From Neopestalotiopsis rosae (Eukaryota > Ascomycota > Sordariomycetes > Amphisphaeriales > Sporocadaceae): a DNA stretch of 64,000 nucleotides. Location: contig JALGAS010000001.1 of assembly GCA_023078685.1 (NCBI GenBank), positions 1,922,001 to 1,986,000 of the forward strand. Reading direction: 5' to 3'. Shown here in pieces: positions 31,108 through 45,215 of this stretch; the first letter of the stretch is position 1; the number at the start of each line of letters is the position of its first letter. Made by a program: the position numbers and the translations under genes. The notes under the pieces are model-generated. The model had not been told where the DNA came from. It did no database searches and saw only the letters and a list, made by a program, of their open reading frames with translations.

Positions 31108-32410
31108 AACTCTGATGTGTCGCCTAACTGACTTGGGGAAAGTTAAGTTGTTTGATTTGGAGTCATGGTCAGAAGATTGATCCCGTGGTTTGAAATTGTG
31201 TTAATACCGTGCAATGATTCCGTATGCTGAGAAATGTCAAATAGAATTTGGCAACCATATGTCCCAGATTAATGATATCATGCCGTGACGTTTCGAGTGT
31301 GGCTAATGCATTTCACCACAATTCGCTGACGTACGAAGCACTTGGCCGTCAACTTTGAACACAGCAAAGCATAGTTATAGTACAGTACCTTGACTACCAA
31401 ACTTTACACAACCGCGTCGCGCTGCACTCTCCTGCCGGCGTGGGCGATTTATGGCTGTTTGTTTTTGTCGGCCGATATGTAATGTTTTTTGCAGGGGGCT
31501 AGCTGCAGAGCTACACATTCATATTTGCTTCTTCCGCGGTAAGGGGAAGAACAGGCAAAAGCAATGGCCCAGGCTAGCGACGAGAATAAGATACGACACA
31601 CCGCTAGTTTGTGGGCTAGTACCCTGCAAATGCAAGTGCCAACTTGGAGTGATTCTCCGAGACGTTGATCAGAGTCAATGGTGCTTGCTTTTTACAGGAA
31701 ACATATTTTCAGAGGTCTTGCCTACAAGAAGGTCCTATGGGACAATCGCGGCAAGATTCGGGATTGTATCCCGTGCATCTTCGAAATATGTCATCTTCGA
31801 CCGGTGTACGTTATAGTTGACACAGTGGTGGTCCACAAGGATCTTATCTGTATAAGCGACTGTACAGTCACATACATGTTAAATCATAGACTCGTTCTGT
31901 CTTCATATTTTGCTTCGTGATGCTTTAGTCGCAGGAAGCCTCACCGCCGTTACTGTAAAATATGCTTCGAGAGTGATGTGTGTGCATGTGTGATGTTCCT
32001 TTCTAGGGTATGATTCGTGCCCGCGCTTATGCAGCCAACTCAGTATTCGCATGGTCAAGGTTTGAGGTTTCATGTCTCGTAGAATTGGCCCCATCAATGA
32101 TATTCACAGGCGGATTCGTCAAGATCGCATACAGTAAGGAGACTTTGCAGGAATAATGACATAGTCGGAGTGATAAGCCGTGTGCGGGGTTCAAGAGATA
32201 CAGGCTGTCCTGCTCATAGCCACTGTTCTGGAGCTACATGAATTTTTGGCCAGGTATTTGGAGAGAGTATGTTCGTCCTGCATAGTTCTATTTCATACTG
32301 CTCGGAAAAAAGATATTTTAGAAGTTGGAACAGTTCGACAACGGCTATTTGACTCGAACAGATTTGTCCAGTTCACGGTGACATTATCTGTCGGTTGGTC
32401 GCTTTTCAAG
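31107..32410. other. No supported gene; upstream of DUF4470-MYND gene
   Basis: Frames at 31451-31816 and 31678-31920 have no recognisable motif. The right end is the leader of the gene at 32411. Confidence 0.35.
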
Positions 32411-35400
32411 ATGCTGTCCTCAGCCGTCATCGATCTTACTACTTTCTTCTACCCAGTAGGAAACACTCCTGCTGTCTCGCTCACTCAAGGCCTACCTTTC
32501 AAAAAGCCAGCAGAATTGTTGCTCCTCGGTTGTGGAGACGTTCGTCACATACTCTTCACTATCCATAATGATCGTAGGTTCGTCTTTTTCCATGAAGCAT
32601 ACTTCATTCTGATGTTGAGTGCATTTAGCCCGTCCTCTGGATATCACATGCTGTGATATGCAACCTGGGGTCATTGGTATGTAATGATAGCCTTAAACTA
32701 TTGATTTACTTTCTAATATGGCGACCAAGCGCGGAACATCGTTCTTCTGTCTTTGATTGTCGATGACATTGGTGGATTATCGGATAAGTCTCACTGGGAT
32801 ATATTCTTCCATTTCAAAATAAGCGAACAATGTCTGGAACGGCTCCAAGCACAAGCACGAAAGCTAAATTCACTGTCGGAAAACTTGACAGCATGGCAGA
32901 ACAGCGAATACGGAAACTTTATGAGATTTTGCGATTCGGCCTCGCTGGCTAAAGTGCGAGAGTTATGGGACTTCTATGGGTCTACGAGAGACGAAGTGGA
33001 GCTCGCCAGTCTGGAGATCGCTCTCCGTACAGCCAGAGGTTTCAGAAGCACAGAACGCGTGAATATGAACATTACAGGTCTTCGGTCTGCATCTCCTGCA
33101 TTTCTTCAGGCGATTGAGGACCTTCCTGCTCTACACAATCACTTCTGGGAGCATGGATCGACGGACACAGACCCTGTGATTCTGGCCAGGGCAAAGCATC
33201 TCAATCCCATGTTTGTCTTGACGAACATTGATCATATACTCCATTACGGGACAGATCCACTGTTAGGTTTCCATTTGGCCACTGCCTATGCTCCGGTGGC
33301 AGGCAATCCCATTGTGGATATGGGCACGTCGACGTCTTGTCCGCCGAAACACGGCAGCAAGAAATGTGTAGTGGACACCGCGCGTGCCGAATTCACGGCA
33401 TGGGCAAAATCGTTTCGGCAATATGTTGCCTCAGATACTGCAATCTCAATGCGATTCTACGTAGGCGACGCATTGGCGCTCTGTGCACTATTATCGTGGC
33501 ATCGACAGCACAGATCAGGAGATATGAACACCAGCGATCCACGGAATTCAAGTTCTTGTTCGTACCGCGGTCGTTACAATTTCGAGCCCTTGCAGCTTGA
33601 TGGTAACGACTATGTCTCCGAAGGAAGTTCTGCTCCAGTTCAATTCGATGTGATTGACACCTCAAACCTTGTCGATCATCTCGGCAGTCTCAACCTTCTC
33701 ACAGCAGCGGCTCCGCTATTGAAAGCCAACAACTCGGCCACCTTGTATACTGAGAAACTCCTCAAGTCAAGAGGAAGCCGGAAACAGTTGGTAAAGAGTC
33801 TCTTATGTGGCGATTTGCTCACTGTATCCATGCTCCTGGATTTGGTCCCTGCGGAATTTGTGACCAACACTTCGGCCACCTCTTCTGAACACGAAGCTGT
33901 GATGTCTAAGGCGTTCGATCCATCAGGAGAACCAAATAGTGGAATTGGGCAACAATTCAGCAGGCTTGCCTGGAAAAAGCCCATACGTCAGTTCGACACG
34001 TCCATCCCACAAAGATGGAAAGAGAACAATGCGCAAATAATATTCGACTCTACTCAACTCGCCGAGTTGCTCTATTCCATATATTTGGAAATGTTTTCAC
34101 TAGAAGATGTAGCATCATTGCTGTCAAACCAACAAGCAAGAAATGCACATGTTCACTCAATGCTCAGTCATCACCGCGGAAGCTTTGCAGCACTTCTAAG
34201 AGTCGTGAAGACCAATGTTGACACCGACTGGGACGCACTCATGGACTGTCTGCTGGGACTCATTGAGAATAACAGAAGTCACATTCTGTCAAGAAACTAC
34301 ATTCAGGAGCTTTACCTGTGGCTTCACATTTTCGGGGTTCACTCAGTGAACGTGCTCACAATTCCCCCAACATCATTCTCAAGACGTGTCATTGCACACG
34401 GAAAACCAAAAGGCTTGAATCAATGGAATAACGTTCCTTCGATCACGTGTGTTACTTTGAAGGTGCCTAGGGAGTGCCTCACGGTGTTCACCAGCGAAGA
34501 CTCCACCACTTCAGGCACACCATCTATTCATTGCTCTGTGGCAAGTCCTGGGAGTTCAACAAATGCTTGGGAGAACAGTTTTGCAGCTGTACAATCAGGT
34601 TTTGGGACTCTGTCCACATCTGGTATCCGGTTCAGCAATTCGTTCCAGCTCGATATCTCGAGTGATGGCTCAGGGTGGAGATCGGGTTCATCCCCATTGA
34701 TCGTGTCCTTCTATATCCCAACATGGATACTGCTTTTGGAGCCCTGCAAAGCTGTCATAGCATTGTGTCTTCAAAGCACACCTCAAAACGTGGTGGTATT
34801 TTCACCCAAGCTCGGCCTGAACTTGAACATCTTTCGAACCACCATCGAAGATGAGAGTCACGTCTACCTCAGCAGGCATTTTCCTAATCTCACGGCAACA
34901 CCGCTGATCATGAGATACACGGTCAGCAATCAAGATCGAGATGGTGTACAGCTCGATATAAGAAAGACTTTGAATGCTATTGTTGACACCGCGACTGTTA
35001 GAGTTACATCTGTAGTCAGTCGCATAGACCTAGTGCAAGCTGGACTTAAGGAGACGTTGAGGAGAGGTTGCCAAGTCCGGGTGGTACCGATGCCGTCACT
35101 ATTTAATTATAGGATCTTCCTGACGGAACATGGAACTGATTTCCTCTTGGATTTTCCATTTCCTGTGGTCCAGTCCAACGTGAAGACCAGAATCGCACGC
35201 ACATCTTCATACATTGAGCTTGTCGCAACCGTCGACACAGAGAATACAACCCATTGGTCTGCTATGCATCCATCAGTTCAGATCGATAACGGTAACGGCA
35301 ACGGTATCGTCTTGTGGAACTTGCCATATCTGCCCCTTGATAAGCTACCTATACTAGACACAACGCAGCGTCACCGATTGAGCTGGTTGACTACACACGC

Positions 35401-36181
35401 TTCTATGATGTTCTCAGCCCGGCAACGCTTCCTACGCGATAATCCTGACGCGCCGGCGTCCCTTGCCGAAAGAACTAGAGTGGAGCTGAAAGACTCGATC
35501 TTTTCGCTCATCATGCACTACACCGGTCTTCAGGGCCAGCAAAGCCGGATTTTTGGCATCAATTGTCGCGAGAAAGGTGGTATCAGCATTCTGCTCTTTG
35601 TTTCTGGTGTTAGAATGGATCTCTCCAATCGCACCTTGATTCTTGATAGTGCAGTGCTGCCGCTGTACGATGCCTTGATGCCGCAGATCACTTCTTTCTT
35701 ACAAGACTTGACGGAGAGCAAGAAGCTGTGTCAAATCTCCGCTACACCGGCCGAATTGCACCTTTGGAAGATGCTTCTACCCTTATGGGTTGAGAGATGC
35801 CGAACTTGGTCGCACAAGACCGATTGCGAAGCTGCTGTCCGTAGCGCGAAGTCATCAATTTCGTTGGAGAAAGGGAAGAAGTTCTTATGTTCCTGCGGAG
35901 AGGGCGCATTGGTAATTGAGTGCGGCGAAGGTATACAGAAGTGGGAGCGTGTCGCGAAATTTGCGGTACGTGCGGCTATCTCCCCTTCGTTTTCGTCAAC
36001 CTTGGTGGAGGATATGTATACAGGAGCCGACCAGGACAGATGCAATTCATGCGGAAATGATGAATCTATGTCCGGGATCAGCCTACTACGTTGTGCACGA
36101 TGCCGGAAAACTAGGTACTGCTGCATAGATTGCCAGCGTGCTGACTGGAAATCCCATAAAGCAATCTGTAAAAAAGCTTGA
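32411..36181 (+). CDS. DUF4470-MYND protein, 1220 aa
   Basis: Three exons: 32411-32573, 32629-32676 and 32730-36181; introns of 55 and 53 nt. The tiny 48-nt middle exon is needed to complete the N-terminal DUF4470 domain: FYPVGNTPAVSLTQGLP, ELLLLGCGDVRHILFTIHND, PRPLDITCCDMQPGVI and ARNIVLLSLIVDD. Phases fit without any stop. A long central region has no recognised domain. The C-terminus is a complete MYND finger: CNSCGN, CARCRKTRYCCIDCQRADW and HKAICKK. The DUF4470-MYND pairing is common in fungi and unstudied; scaffolding or methyltransferase-partner roles are guesses. The NFX1-type gene follows 1.3 kb downstream on the same strand. A 145-bp piece of this gene is duplicated at 17.05 kb. Confidence 0.92.
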
Positions 36182-37519
36182 TCGAAGTCTTGTTGCTGGA
36201 AGCAGAATTTTGGTAGAAACGGTTTACGCTTATTAAAGACCTAGCATGATATTCGATGTGAACAATACAAGTTGTGCGTACTGTGATAAGTTACTTCCTG
36301 ATCGTGCGTATGTTCAAGCACCATGGTTGGTTCCAGGGATTACACCTACTATTCAAGGCGACAGAGGTAGAAACAGGGTATCCACAAAATGAAGGATGAT
36401 CATGTATTGGATTAGGAGTGACAGAGAGTCTCGCTACAATACAGACTCGATATCTCCTCAATGATCATAGAGGCGCTACGCAGCCACGGCTGACATCTCA
36501 GGATCATTGCCCGACTATGGCTGCATAGCAATCGAGTCCCTCATGATCACTTGAGCCTGTGTATAGCTCTATAGTGTATAGTGACCGTGGTTGAAACGGG
36601 GAGAGACTTGAAGCGTTGAGCAGTACACTATAGCACAGGGACCTACGACCTGGGAACTCGTGGCCCGCTTGGGGTTCTTCTGTGAGGGTCATCGCAAGCA
36701 TGAAATGTTTGTGAGTATCTTTCAGCATATTTTGTACCAATGTACCCTCAAGACGACTAATCCATGTCCAATTGCAGTCGTGCCTTTTACTCAAGCTTGC
36801 TCAAACTCTAGCGATTGATGAGCTCCGCTGCATTGTCGATTATAGTCTATATTGTCTGATGGGAACCAATGTTGGAACGTAATTATCTGCGCACATTACG
36901 GATGTGGACCTTGGGTTCTGTCATGAACCAATTACCACTGGTTCACACCGACCCCCTTGCCCTTTACTTGCCAGTTTTGACGAGATGCATCGATTTTACT
37001 CCTCAAGCCAAGTCTTCCCAATGCTTAAATGCATCAAATTAGCATTCAGCCATTTACTGCTATAGAAATTCATGCAAATCGCATGCATGTACAGTGCTTG
37101 CCACTCTGGGGGATGGGAAATCTGTCGAAGCAGGCGATGACGCCCCGCGATAAGTAGGCGGGAAACGAGGCCGAACATCCCCAACAATAAATTCCAAGAT
37201 TTGCTTTTCGCACCCTTAGTCGCTTCAATCGATGACGGATAATGGTGTTTCACAAAGGTACCGTCCCGCGATTGGCCGTATCATTAAAGCAGACACGTGC
37301 GTGTTGCTGCCCAACCCCCTCCTTGACGATACAGGCATAGACCAACATTTCCGCTGCCACGGATGGAGGGACGTACAAGGTATGCAGCCTCAATATTCAC
37401 AACCCAACAGTAATACAAACGCAGAAATAGATCATTCTAAGAACATTTGTCTCCATGTGGGTGTCCACCCACCTTCTATGGTCAGATACTTGGACTTCCA
37501 CTTCTGAGTTGTGGAGAAA
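36182..37519. other. Intergenic and leader of the NFX1-type gene
   Basis: No gene is supported. 37152-37240 and 37482-37519 are the segments copied to 14.85 kb. The 240 bp between them may be a leader intron (candidate donors at 37244 GTGTTT and 37258 GTACCG; acceptor TCAG at about 37483). Confidence 0.4.
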
Positions 37520-40500
37520 ATGAACTTTTCGTCGCGAGACTTTGTCCCGAGAGACACAATGTTTTCGCATCGACAATCCAGCAATAACTCACCGCAGAAA
37601 CCATGTTTCTATTCCGCGCATGGAATCTGTCGTTTCGGCGCACGATGCAAATTCTCCCATGCCGCTACTGATGATGGGTCATCTTCGGTTCAATCTACCA
37701 AGCAGCATACCGACGGTCGCAGAGATATCGACATTCGAGATGATAATCTCCGTGCCTGGCAACGTCTTTTGCGACCACCTCCCGCTCCAATACGGCGATC
37801 TCTAGAAAAATGCAAAAAGTTCTTCCAGCTAGCCCTCCAGCTCATGGAAGGAGACGTCGGAGCTTCCCAGACGGTGATCCGACTTATGGCGAAAGACGAT
37901 GGACTAGGGTTCATTTGCGACATCGTTGAGCACTACATTCCGAATACAAGCCACCGAGACAAGAGAGCTGAACTATGGCATGAGCAAGTGAGGCCACTGT
38001 TCAACTTGGTCACTCACCCGAGGGTGATTGATTCCGCCGTTCTAGAACAAGAAGTGGCAACAATCTACAATTTTATGCAAGGAATAGGTGGGAGGAGAAT
38101 GGCAATCATGTTCGACTTCGTCACGGGCCTGCTCGAGTTTTGGCCTAGCCTTCCCGAGTGGCACGATACCGGATCTGAACTGGTGATATCGGAACTTTGC
38201 TTGGCTGTGTTGGCCAAAATGGTAGACTGCATCACCTCAAATGTTGTGAATGAACATTTCAAACCCATTCTACAGCGCCTCGAAGCCTTCAGTGTAGCTT
38301 CAACAGGAGTGCACGATACGTTCCTCAAAATACAGACGCAGAAGTACCTCGAATATATCAAAGCCCGCTTGGGTGTCGGAGATGCAATGATGTTCTCCAT
38401 CAAGCCACAAACGCCGATTTTACGAGCGGAGTATGTGGTTCGTCGCGATTTACCAGGCGGCCAGTCCGCTGACGGGCCTCGCCATGACAACGACTACGAA
38501 GACATTCGGCAAATCAGCATTCTTCCCACTCAACAGGAGATTGAATCCCCTCGTGGAGAGTACCTCCCAACGACCGACAGTTCACTCTTCCACATTCCTG
38601 GGATCCGTGGCCGACTGGATCGTGAGTTTCGTTTACTCCGAGAAGATACAGTGGGCCAGCTGCGTGACGCCGTACGCGCCCAGCTTCATCAGATGCGCAA
38701 TCCAGTTGCAGATACTTCTCAGCGACACAATAGTCTCAGAACTCGCGTTTACCGACACGCTCATATACTGGATTTGGAGTTCGGAAAAAAGACTGGGATG
38801 GATCTTACGATAAGGTTCCAACAACCCTTGGCCGGGAAGGCTCGCCAGAAACGCAATGATTGGTGGGCCCAATCCAAACGTCTTCAACCAGGCGGCCTTG
38901 TCTGTGTTATATCACAGGACTCCATTTTGTTCTTCACCGTCGCCGAATCTACAACCATTGACACCGAGCCAAGAGGCAAGAATGCTCAACGAGTAGAGGA
39001 CGGCCCTGGTGCTAACCCCGAGAAGACACTTTCATTGGCAGGGGACAGCAACTTTTCATATGTGCACTTGCACGTTGCAGAACCTGTTCGTGCCCACATC
39101 ATGCAGGTCCTCCACTGGTATCGCAGCCCCAATGATCATTTACGGTTCCTCGTCGAATTCCCCGGTGTTTTGCTGCCGTCATTCCAGCACACCTTACAAG
39201 CTCTACAACGCATGTCACATAAGCCAGCCATTCCTTTTACCAAGTTGATTGCTCCAAAACCTGGTGAGGTCGAACCCGCAGCACTAGATCCGCCTCAGTA
39301 TTCAGTGAGGCAAGATTTCTTCTTCGATTTAAGCTGTCTCACCTTCAATCAGACTCCATTGCGGCACTCCCATCAAGAGCCGATCGAACCACGAGAACTA
39401 GCAGATCGTTCCTCTTTGGATCTGACCCAGTCCACAGCCTTACTCAATTCTCTGCGCAGGGGATTGTCCCTTATCCAGGGGCCTCCTGGAACCGGGAAAA
39501 GCTATACTGGGGAGAAGCTCATCAGGGTACTATTGGCAAACAAGAATCGTGCTATGCTGGGTCCAATACTTGTAAGCTGATGTTCATACTTCTCTTACCC
39601 TGATAGTTACACCGATTTCAAAGGTGTTGCTTCATGCAGGTGTAGTGCTTGACCATTAAGTGGGGAAAGTATCTTGCACATTCGTGCAGTATTACCTGCC
39701 CTACACTATCTGAGCACCTAATTAGCAACTTTTAGTTTTTCCAGATATTCACGTTCTTACACTCTTACTGTCATGGACGATGACTGACCCTACCGTGCTC
39801 AGTGTGTGTGCTACACAAACCACGCCTTGGATCAGCTTCTGGAGCATTTGCACAAGGATGGTGTGCGCCAGATCATTCGAATTGGTTCCAGGTCCAAATC
39901 TGAAATACTTGAAAACCTCAATCTCCGCCTGATATCCCAGACGGCTGACAGAACCAAAACTGAAGGGCACGAGCTCTGGGCAAGTGGAGACAGTATGGCA
40001 GAGCAAACATCAGAGATTACTCGAAGACTTCAAGAGCTTGGACGAAGTAATACTCATGAAGCGACAGAGAAATTCTTGAAGGAGCATTATCCCGAGCACC
40101 ATCGTGCCATTTTCGGTGATGACCCGGCGGGGTTCCAAATGGTGATTAGGCGTGGTAATAGCATTCTCGATCAGTGGTTGCAGAGCGGCAACACTACCGG
40201 ACCAACCCCTCGCGGGGTAGATGATCTGGTAGAAACATCTCCTTGGTCAATGTCCCGAGCAGAGAGAAAGTTGCTCCACGGATACTGGTTGGAAAGGATA
40301 AGGGAACAGCTCATTGCCGAAATTCTTGACGGCCACGAGATATATGCAAATTCGAAAGAACAACGCGACAGAGTCCGCCAGGATGTTGACCTCCGTTGTC
40401 TCTCCAATGCTGACGTCGTTGGTGTTACGACAACGGGCTTAGCAAAGAACCTCGATTTGCTTCAGCGATTGAGATGTAAGGTGATGCTCTGTGAAGAAGC

Positions 40501-43500
40501 AGGAGAGGTACTAGAAGCCCACACTCTCACTGCACTTCTTCCTTCTGTCGAGCATGCCATTCTCATAGGTGACCATCAACAACTCCGACCTCAGACCAAT
40601 AATCACGACCTAAAGAGCACCAATCCTCGAGGCTCTCAGTACTCGTTCGACATCTCGTTGTTTGAACGCCTCGTGAGCCCTACGAGCGGCACAGGCACCC
40701 GATTACCATTTGACACACTGGAGACCCAACGACGTATGCACCCTTCTATATCAGAGCTCATACGATCCACACTATATCCTAATCTGGAAGACGGCGGCAA
40801 TGTATCTGAGTATCCTGCCATAGTTGGAATGAAGGAACGCCTATTTTGGCTACAACATGAGTCACCCGAGGACAGCGAAACGCAGCTCGACCCCACGACT
40901 ACTTCACACACTAACAGCTTTGAGCTTCAAATGACGGTTGCACTCGTCCAGCATCTCGTGCGCCAGGGCTCCTATGGTCCCGATGATATTGCCGTAATTA
41001 CTCCATATCGGGGCCAACTCCATAAACTTCGGCGTCTCATGCAGTCCATGTTCGAGATTTCCGTGGGCGAGCGAGATTTGGAGGAGCTCGAAGCTTTGAG
41101 CTCCGAGACGTACGGAGAAGATCATCAAACTCGGGAGTCTGTTGCGGTCAAAACGACACTGTTGAAAAGCATCCGACTAGCCACCGTCGATAACTTTCAA
41201 GGAGAAGAAGCGAAAGTAGTTGTGGTCTCCTTAGTCAGAAGTAATCGGCAGCGCCAGTGTGGGTTTCTCAACACTCCTAACCGCATCAACGTACTTCTGT
41301 CTCGAGCACAACACGGCATGTACCTCATTGGCAACTCAAAGACTTATGATCAAGTACAGATGTGGGCCCATGTCGTGGAGATGCTCAGAAGTAACGGCAA
41401 CTTGGGAACAGAACTGAGACTTCAGTGTAGTCGCCATCCAGACACAGAAATACTTGTCTCTAAGCCCGATCACTTTCTCCAGGTCTCACCTGAGGGTGGT
41501 TGCAACCTGCGTTGTGATAAACGCCTCCCGTGTGGCCATTCATGCATCAACAGATGTCATTCCGATGTCCTGCACAATGCCGTTCGATGTTTGGAGCCTT
41601 GCCCAAGGGTCAAGAAAGGATGTAGCCATCCATGTAGGCTCAAGTGTGGAGACGCATGTGAGCCCCGATGTCGGGAGCAATTGGATAATCTTGATCTCCT
41701 CCTTCCTTGCGGCCATCAAGTTACAAAAGCATACTGCTGGGAAGCACAAAAACCCTCCTCAATTCGGTGCAGAGAAACGGTTAAACGCAACGTTCCTGGC
41801 TGCAATCACTTTGTGATGGTCCCGTGCCACGTAGACGTTGCTGCCGACAATTACAAGTGCCAAGCAATCTGTGGCGATCCAAAGCTATGCGGGCATATGT
41901 GCCGCAGCACATGTCATCAGTGCAAGGAAAGATCTGGGGAACAGGTGACCAAAGTCAACCACGGGATTTGCCAACAGTTATGTGACAGGGACTACAGCAC
42001 ATGCCGTCACACTTGCACGACGGTTTGTCACGGCGAAGACAAATGCCCGCCATGTCCTGCACCTTGTGAGGTAAAATGCAGTCATTCGCGATGCAGCAAA
42101 TTATGCCATGAGCCATGTGCTCCATGTGCGGAGCAAGATTGTGCTTCAAAATGTCCCCATTCTCAGTGCACAATGCCGTAAGTTAATACCCTGCAATGGC
42201 ACTTTTCAGCCCTACCACATGTGCACGCTGACTTTCCAGGTGCGCCGCTCCGTGCGATTGGGTCCCTTGCTCTAGAAGATGTGAAGCACGGCTAGGCTGT
42301 GGACACCAATGTAAGTAGTTAGCGGTTGATTTTATGGCACATAAGATACTTACCTCAAGTCATAGGCCCATCTATCTGCGGAGAAACTTGTCCGTATGAT
42401 GAATACTGCCAGGTGTGCTGCTCTGACAAGACCAAGTCCACAATGGTCGACTTCATCTTGGGATTACAGTACGATCAGATCGACCTTGATGAGGATCCTT
42501 GCATCTTTCCTACTTGCGGTCATTTTGTCGCCAAGTCGAGTATGGACGGAGTGATGGACATGAAAGCTCACTACATCATGTCACCGGAGGGCGATCCTAC
42601 TGCAGTGACTGGCATGTCTCGACCTTTCTCAATGAATGAAGTCAAGATCTGCCCTACCTGCCGTAGCTCCCTGAGAAATGTCTCTCGATACGGGCGTATT
42701 GTTAGGCGCGCTATGCTTGACGAAGCTACGAAAAAGTTCATCGTATGGTCAAATAATGAGCATCAAAAGCTGGCCCAATGTCTTATGGACGTTCAACGAA
42801 ACTTGTCTGAAATGCCCTTGCCGAGGATGCTACCTCAGAAAGTCCGCCCTGCGAAGCTTCGTATGACTACGAATGTCAGACTTAAACAGCTGCACGCAGT
42901 TCGTGACTCTGTCGGCGGAGAAAGATACCAGTCCGCCCTCAAATTATGGAATTCAATTAGCGAATACATCCAGAAAATGCGCGAGGAGGAACAGCCATTT
43001 CAACGTGTCGCCAACTTTGTGCATCACGCTAAGGCACAAAGGCAGACGCAGCAAGATTTTGTGTATGATGAGACAGTCATCCAAGTCAAGGGCAAACTCC
43101 AGGGTCTGTCGCTCCGGCTGAGATGCGAGTCTGTTGTCTTCTCCGATTTCATTCGGTTCTGGCAGAATTTCCAGGGCCAGGTCCAGATTATCGCCCTAGA
43201 TTTCGTCGAGCATATGAAAGAATGCCAGTTCATGATTGAGCTTGCAAAACACTCACACTATCCTCGTCAAGAAGTTGAAGGCCATGTTTATCATGCCCTC
43301 TTCTGTGCTTTTGCTCGAGGATTGGGTCTTGAGAAGGAGATTTCGTCGGCAGAGTCGGAGGTAAGCACAAGTAAAGAAGCTCTCCGGATTCAAGCCGATG
43401 AACACATTCGTGCCGCACGAGAACTGCTGGAGCAATACCCATCAACTCAAGTATTGAAGGCAGAAGTTGAGGCTGCAGAGACTGTGCTGCGTAATGGAGT

Positions 43501-43762
43501 GTTCTATACGTCAGTGTCAGCCAGTGAGATGAGGGCTGTGTATCAAGCCATGGCAAGCGAGCTCCGCGGTACTGGCCACTGGTACACTTGCGAGAATGGC
43601 CATCCATTCACGGTAGGGGAATGTGGAATGCCGATGCAAGAGGCCCGGTGTCCAGAGTGTGGTGGCCCTGTTGGTGGGCGTAATCACAATCCTGCTACAG
43701 GAGTTCGACGGGCACAGGAGATTGAAGCATTGGCACATAGCGTCGAACGTTTTGAAATTTGA
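37520..43762 (+). CDS. NFX1/ZNFX1-type RNA helicase with CCCH and RZ zinc fingers, 1964 aa
   Basis: Four exons: 37520-39571, 39803-42177, 42240-42310 and 42366-43762. Introns are 231, 62 and 55 nt; phases fit. The first ATG is 37520. Near the N-terminus is a CCCH finger (CFYSAHGICRFGARCKFSH). The superfamily-1 helicase core follows: GPPGTGKSYTGEKL (Walker A), CEEAGEVLEAH (Walker B), GDHQQLRPQ, TQRRMHPS, TVDNFQGEEAKVVVVS and LSRAQHGMYLIGN. Exons 2-4 then hold NF-X1-type Cys/His fingers, a helical region and a C-terminal RZ finger (GHWYTCENGHPFTVGECGMP, then CPECGGPVGG). Relatives (fission yeast Hrr1, animal ZNFX1) act in RNAi-linked silencing and antiviral RNA sensing. Intact and likely expressed. 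Its 5' end is copied at 14.85 kb. Confidence 0.93.
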
Positions 43763-44884
43763 ATGCGATCTAGAACAGAAGTAGTACTTTCTATCATGAT
43801 TTGCTTACCCTCAAAGTGTTTCCATCAATATTGCGTATGCATATCCACGACTGGCCCAGTACCTATCCTTTGCTGTCGGACAGAAAGAAGATGATCCTAT
43901 ATGCGACAATGAATGAGGATTTTGAATTGAACGTGAAAGCGTTCCAGGCCATAGTCAATTTTGCCATGTCGACAGGTTGACGACATCGCGATTTACATAA
44001 GGCCATGAGAAGGAGCTGGGGACAATCGATCAGAGTTTTGCAATTGGAGTCTATAATAACTTAGACACTTGGCATAGAATAAAGTCTTCAACTCCTTCGC
44101 CCACTTATCTATCTAGCAATTTCCCCGCCCTGCGGCTCGTGTTCTTGCATCCTTTTGCCCTCGCCGGTCAAGGCAGTGGAACTGCTCACGGTTTAGAAAC
44201 GAAAAGAGCTCTTCGTCCATAACGTTACGGCTCGCCCACAATGTTGCGCAGTCTAGAAAAAGAGGATCTTGCAATCGCACAAGCGTCAATCTGCTCTCCT
44301 CAAGGGCACCACAAGAAATTTATGAATAATGAATATGTAATGCTGCTTACGATTGCCTTGTCGTGCAGGCCTTGGTCGCGTCTGACTTACCCATCTGTGT
44401 CCATCACTACTGTAGGCGCAGGAGTAAGCGATCCTAATCCGCCTAGGGGAGTTCAAGAAGTGGGCCTGTCCAATGAGAGCTGAGTACATCGATGACCTGT
44501 GCAAGAGGCTTCAGTACTATGCACTACTTGCTAGGCTTGTGGCTGGCTCTGAAACTAGCTCGGCGAAACTTCTTTCGAAATTGGAGGGCATTACCGGAAC
44601 AGGTAAACCAAGCACTGCGTATATATTACACTTCAAGTCAAATTGTAGACGTCGACTCGTCCCATACCATGCGGTTTTGCTTAGCCCCCTTCAAGCTGTC
44701 CATATATTGATCTTGTAGTACCGTTTCAAGGAAGTAATAGAGCAGGCTACGATCAAAGACCACTATAGGATGTTCAAGACCCAGACCAGGGGCGGTCCAA
44801 AAAGCTTTTTCTGTCTTCAGAAGTCCTAAAAAAGTCAAAGGATTTGATGAGTTTGTCCATTTGCGCTCCTCCATCCTACGCATT
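43763..44884. other. No supported gene
   Basis: Frames around 44241-44718 have no motif and no reliable exon structure. Confidence 0.35.
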
Positions 44885-45108
44885 GGAATAACTTCTGTGC
44901 TGGGATATTTTTCTGGGATACTCTTCTGAAATACTTTTCTGTGGTGGAACACTGTTCTGTCATGGGATACTCTTATGTACCTTGGATACTCTTCTGAAAT
45001 ACTGTTCTGTGGTGGAACACTGTTCTGTCATGGGATACTCTTATGTACCTTGGATACTCTTCTGTGCCTTGGATACTGCTGTGTGCTAGGATACCCTTCT
45101 GTGCTTAG
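44885..45108 (+). repeat. 17-bp satellite, second locus, with 68-bp higher-order unit
   Basis: About 13 units of the GGATACTCTTCTGTG type. Within it a block beginning AAATACT at 44929 is repeated at 44997; the 68-bp offset equals exactly four 17-bp units and the two blocks differ at a single position. This is a higher-order repeat produced by unequal exchange or slippage. Confidence 0.85.
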
Positions 45109-45215
45109 GACAACAAGGGTTCTTTTTCGGAACTGTATGAATGTTGTGGAGCTCCCCTTACTTTCGTGGTTTCGTGTATCAAACTGCCGGAACATGGCCA
45201 TCGCAACGAGAAAGC
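45108..45215 (+). repeat. Flank repeat shared with 3.37-3.48 kb
   Basis: Starts GACAACAAGGG and keeps TGGAGCTCC, AAACTGCCGGAACATGGCCA and AACGAGAAA in the same order as the 3372-3478 segment. It follows the satellite in both places. Confidence 0.65.

Noticed and set aside
33393..33665. Minus-strand frames inside the DUF4470-MYND and NFX1-type genes
   Set aside because: Shadows of long, well-supported plus-strand coding sequence.
37511..37519. Start of the NFX1-type gene at 37511
   Set aside because: The codon there is GTG; the first ATG in frame is at 37520.
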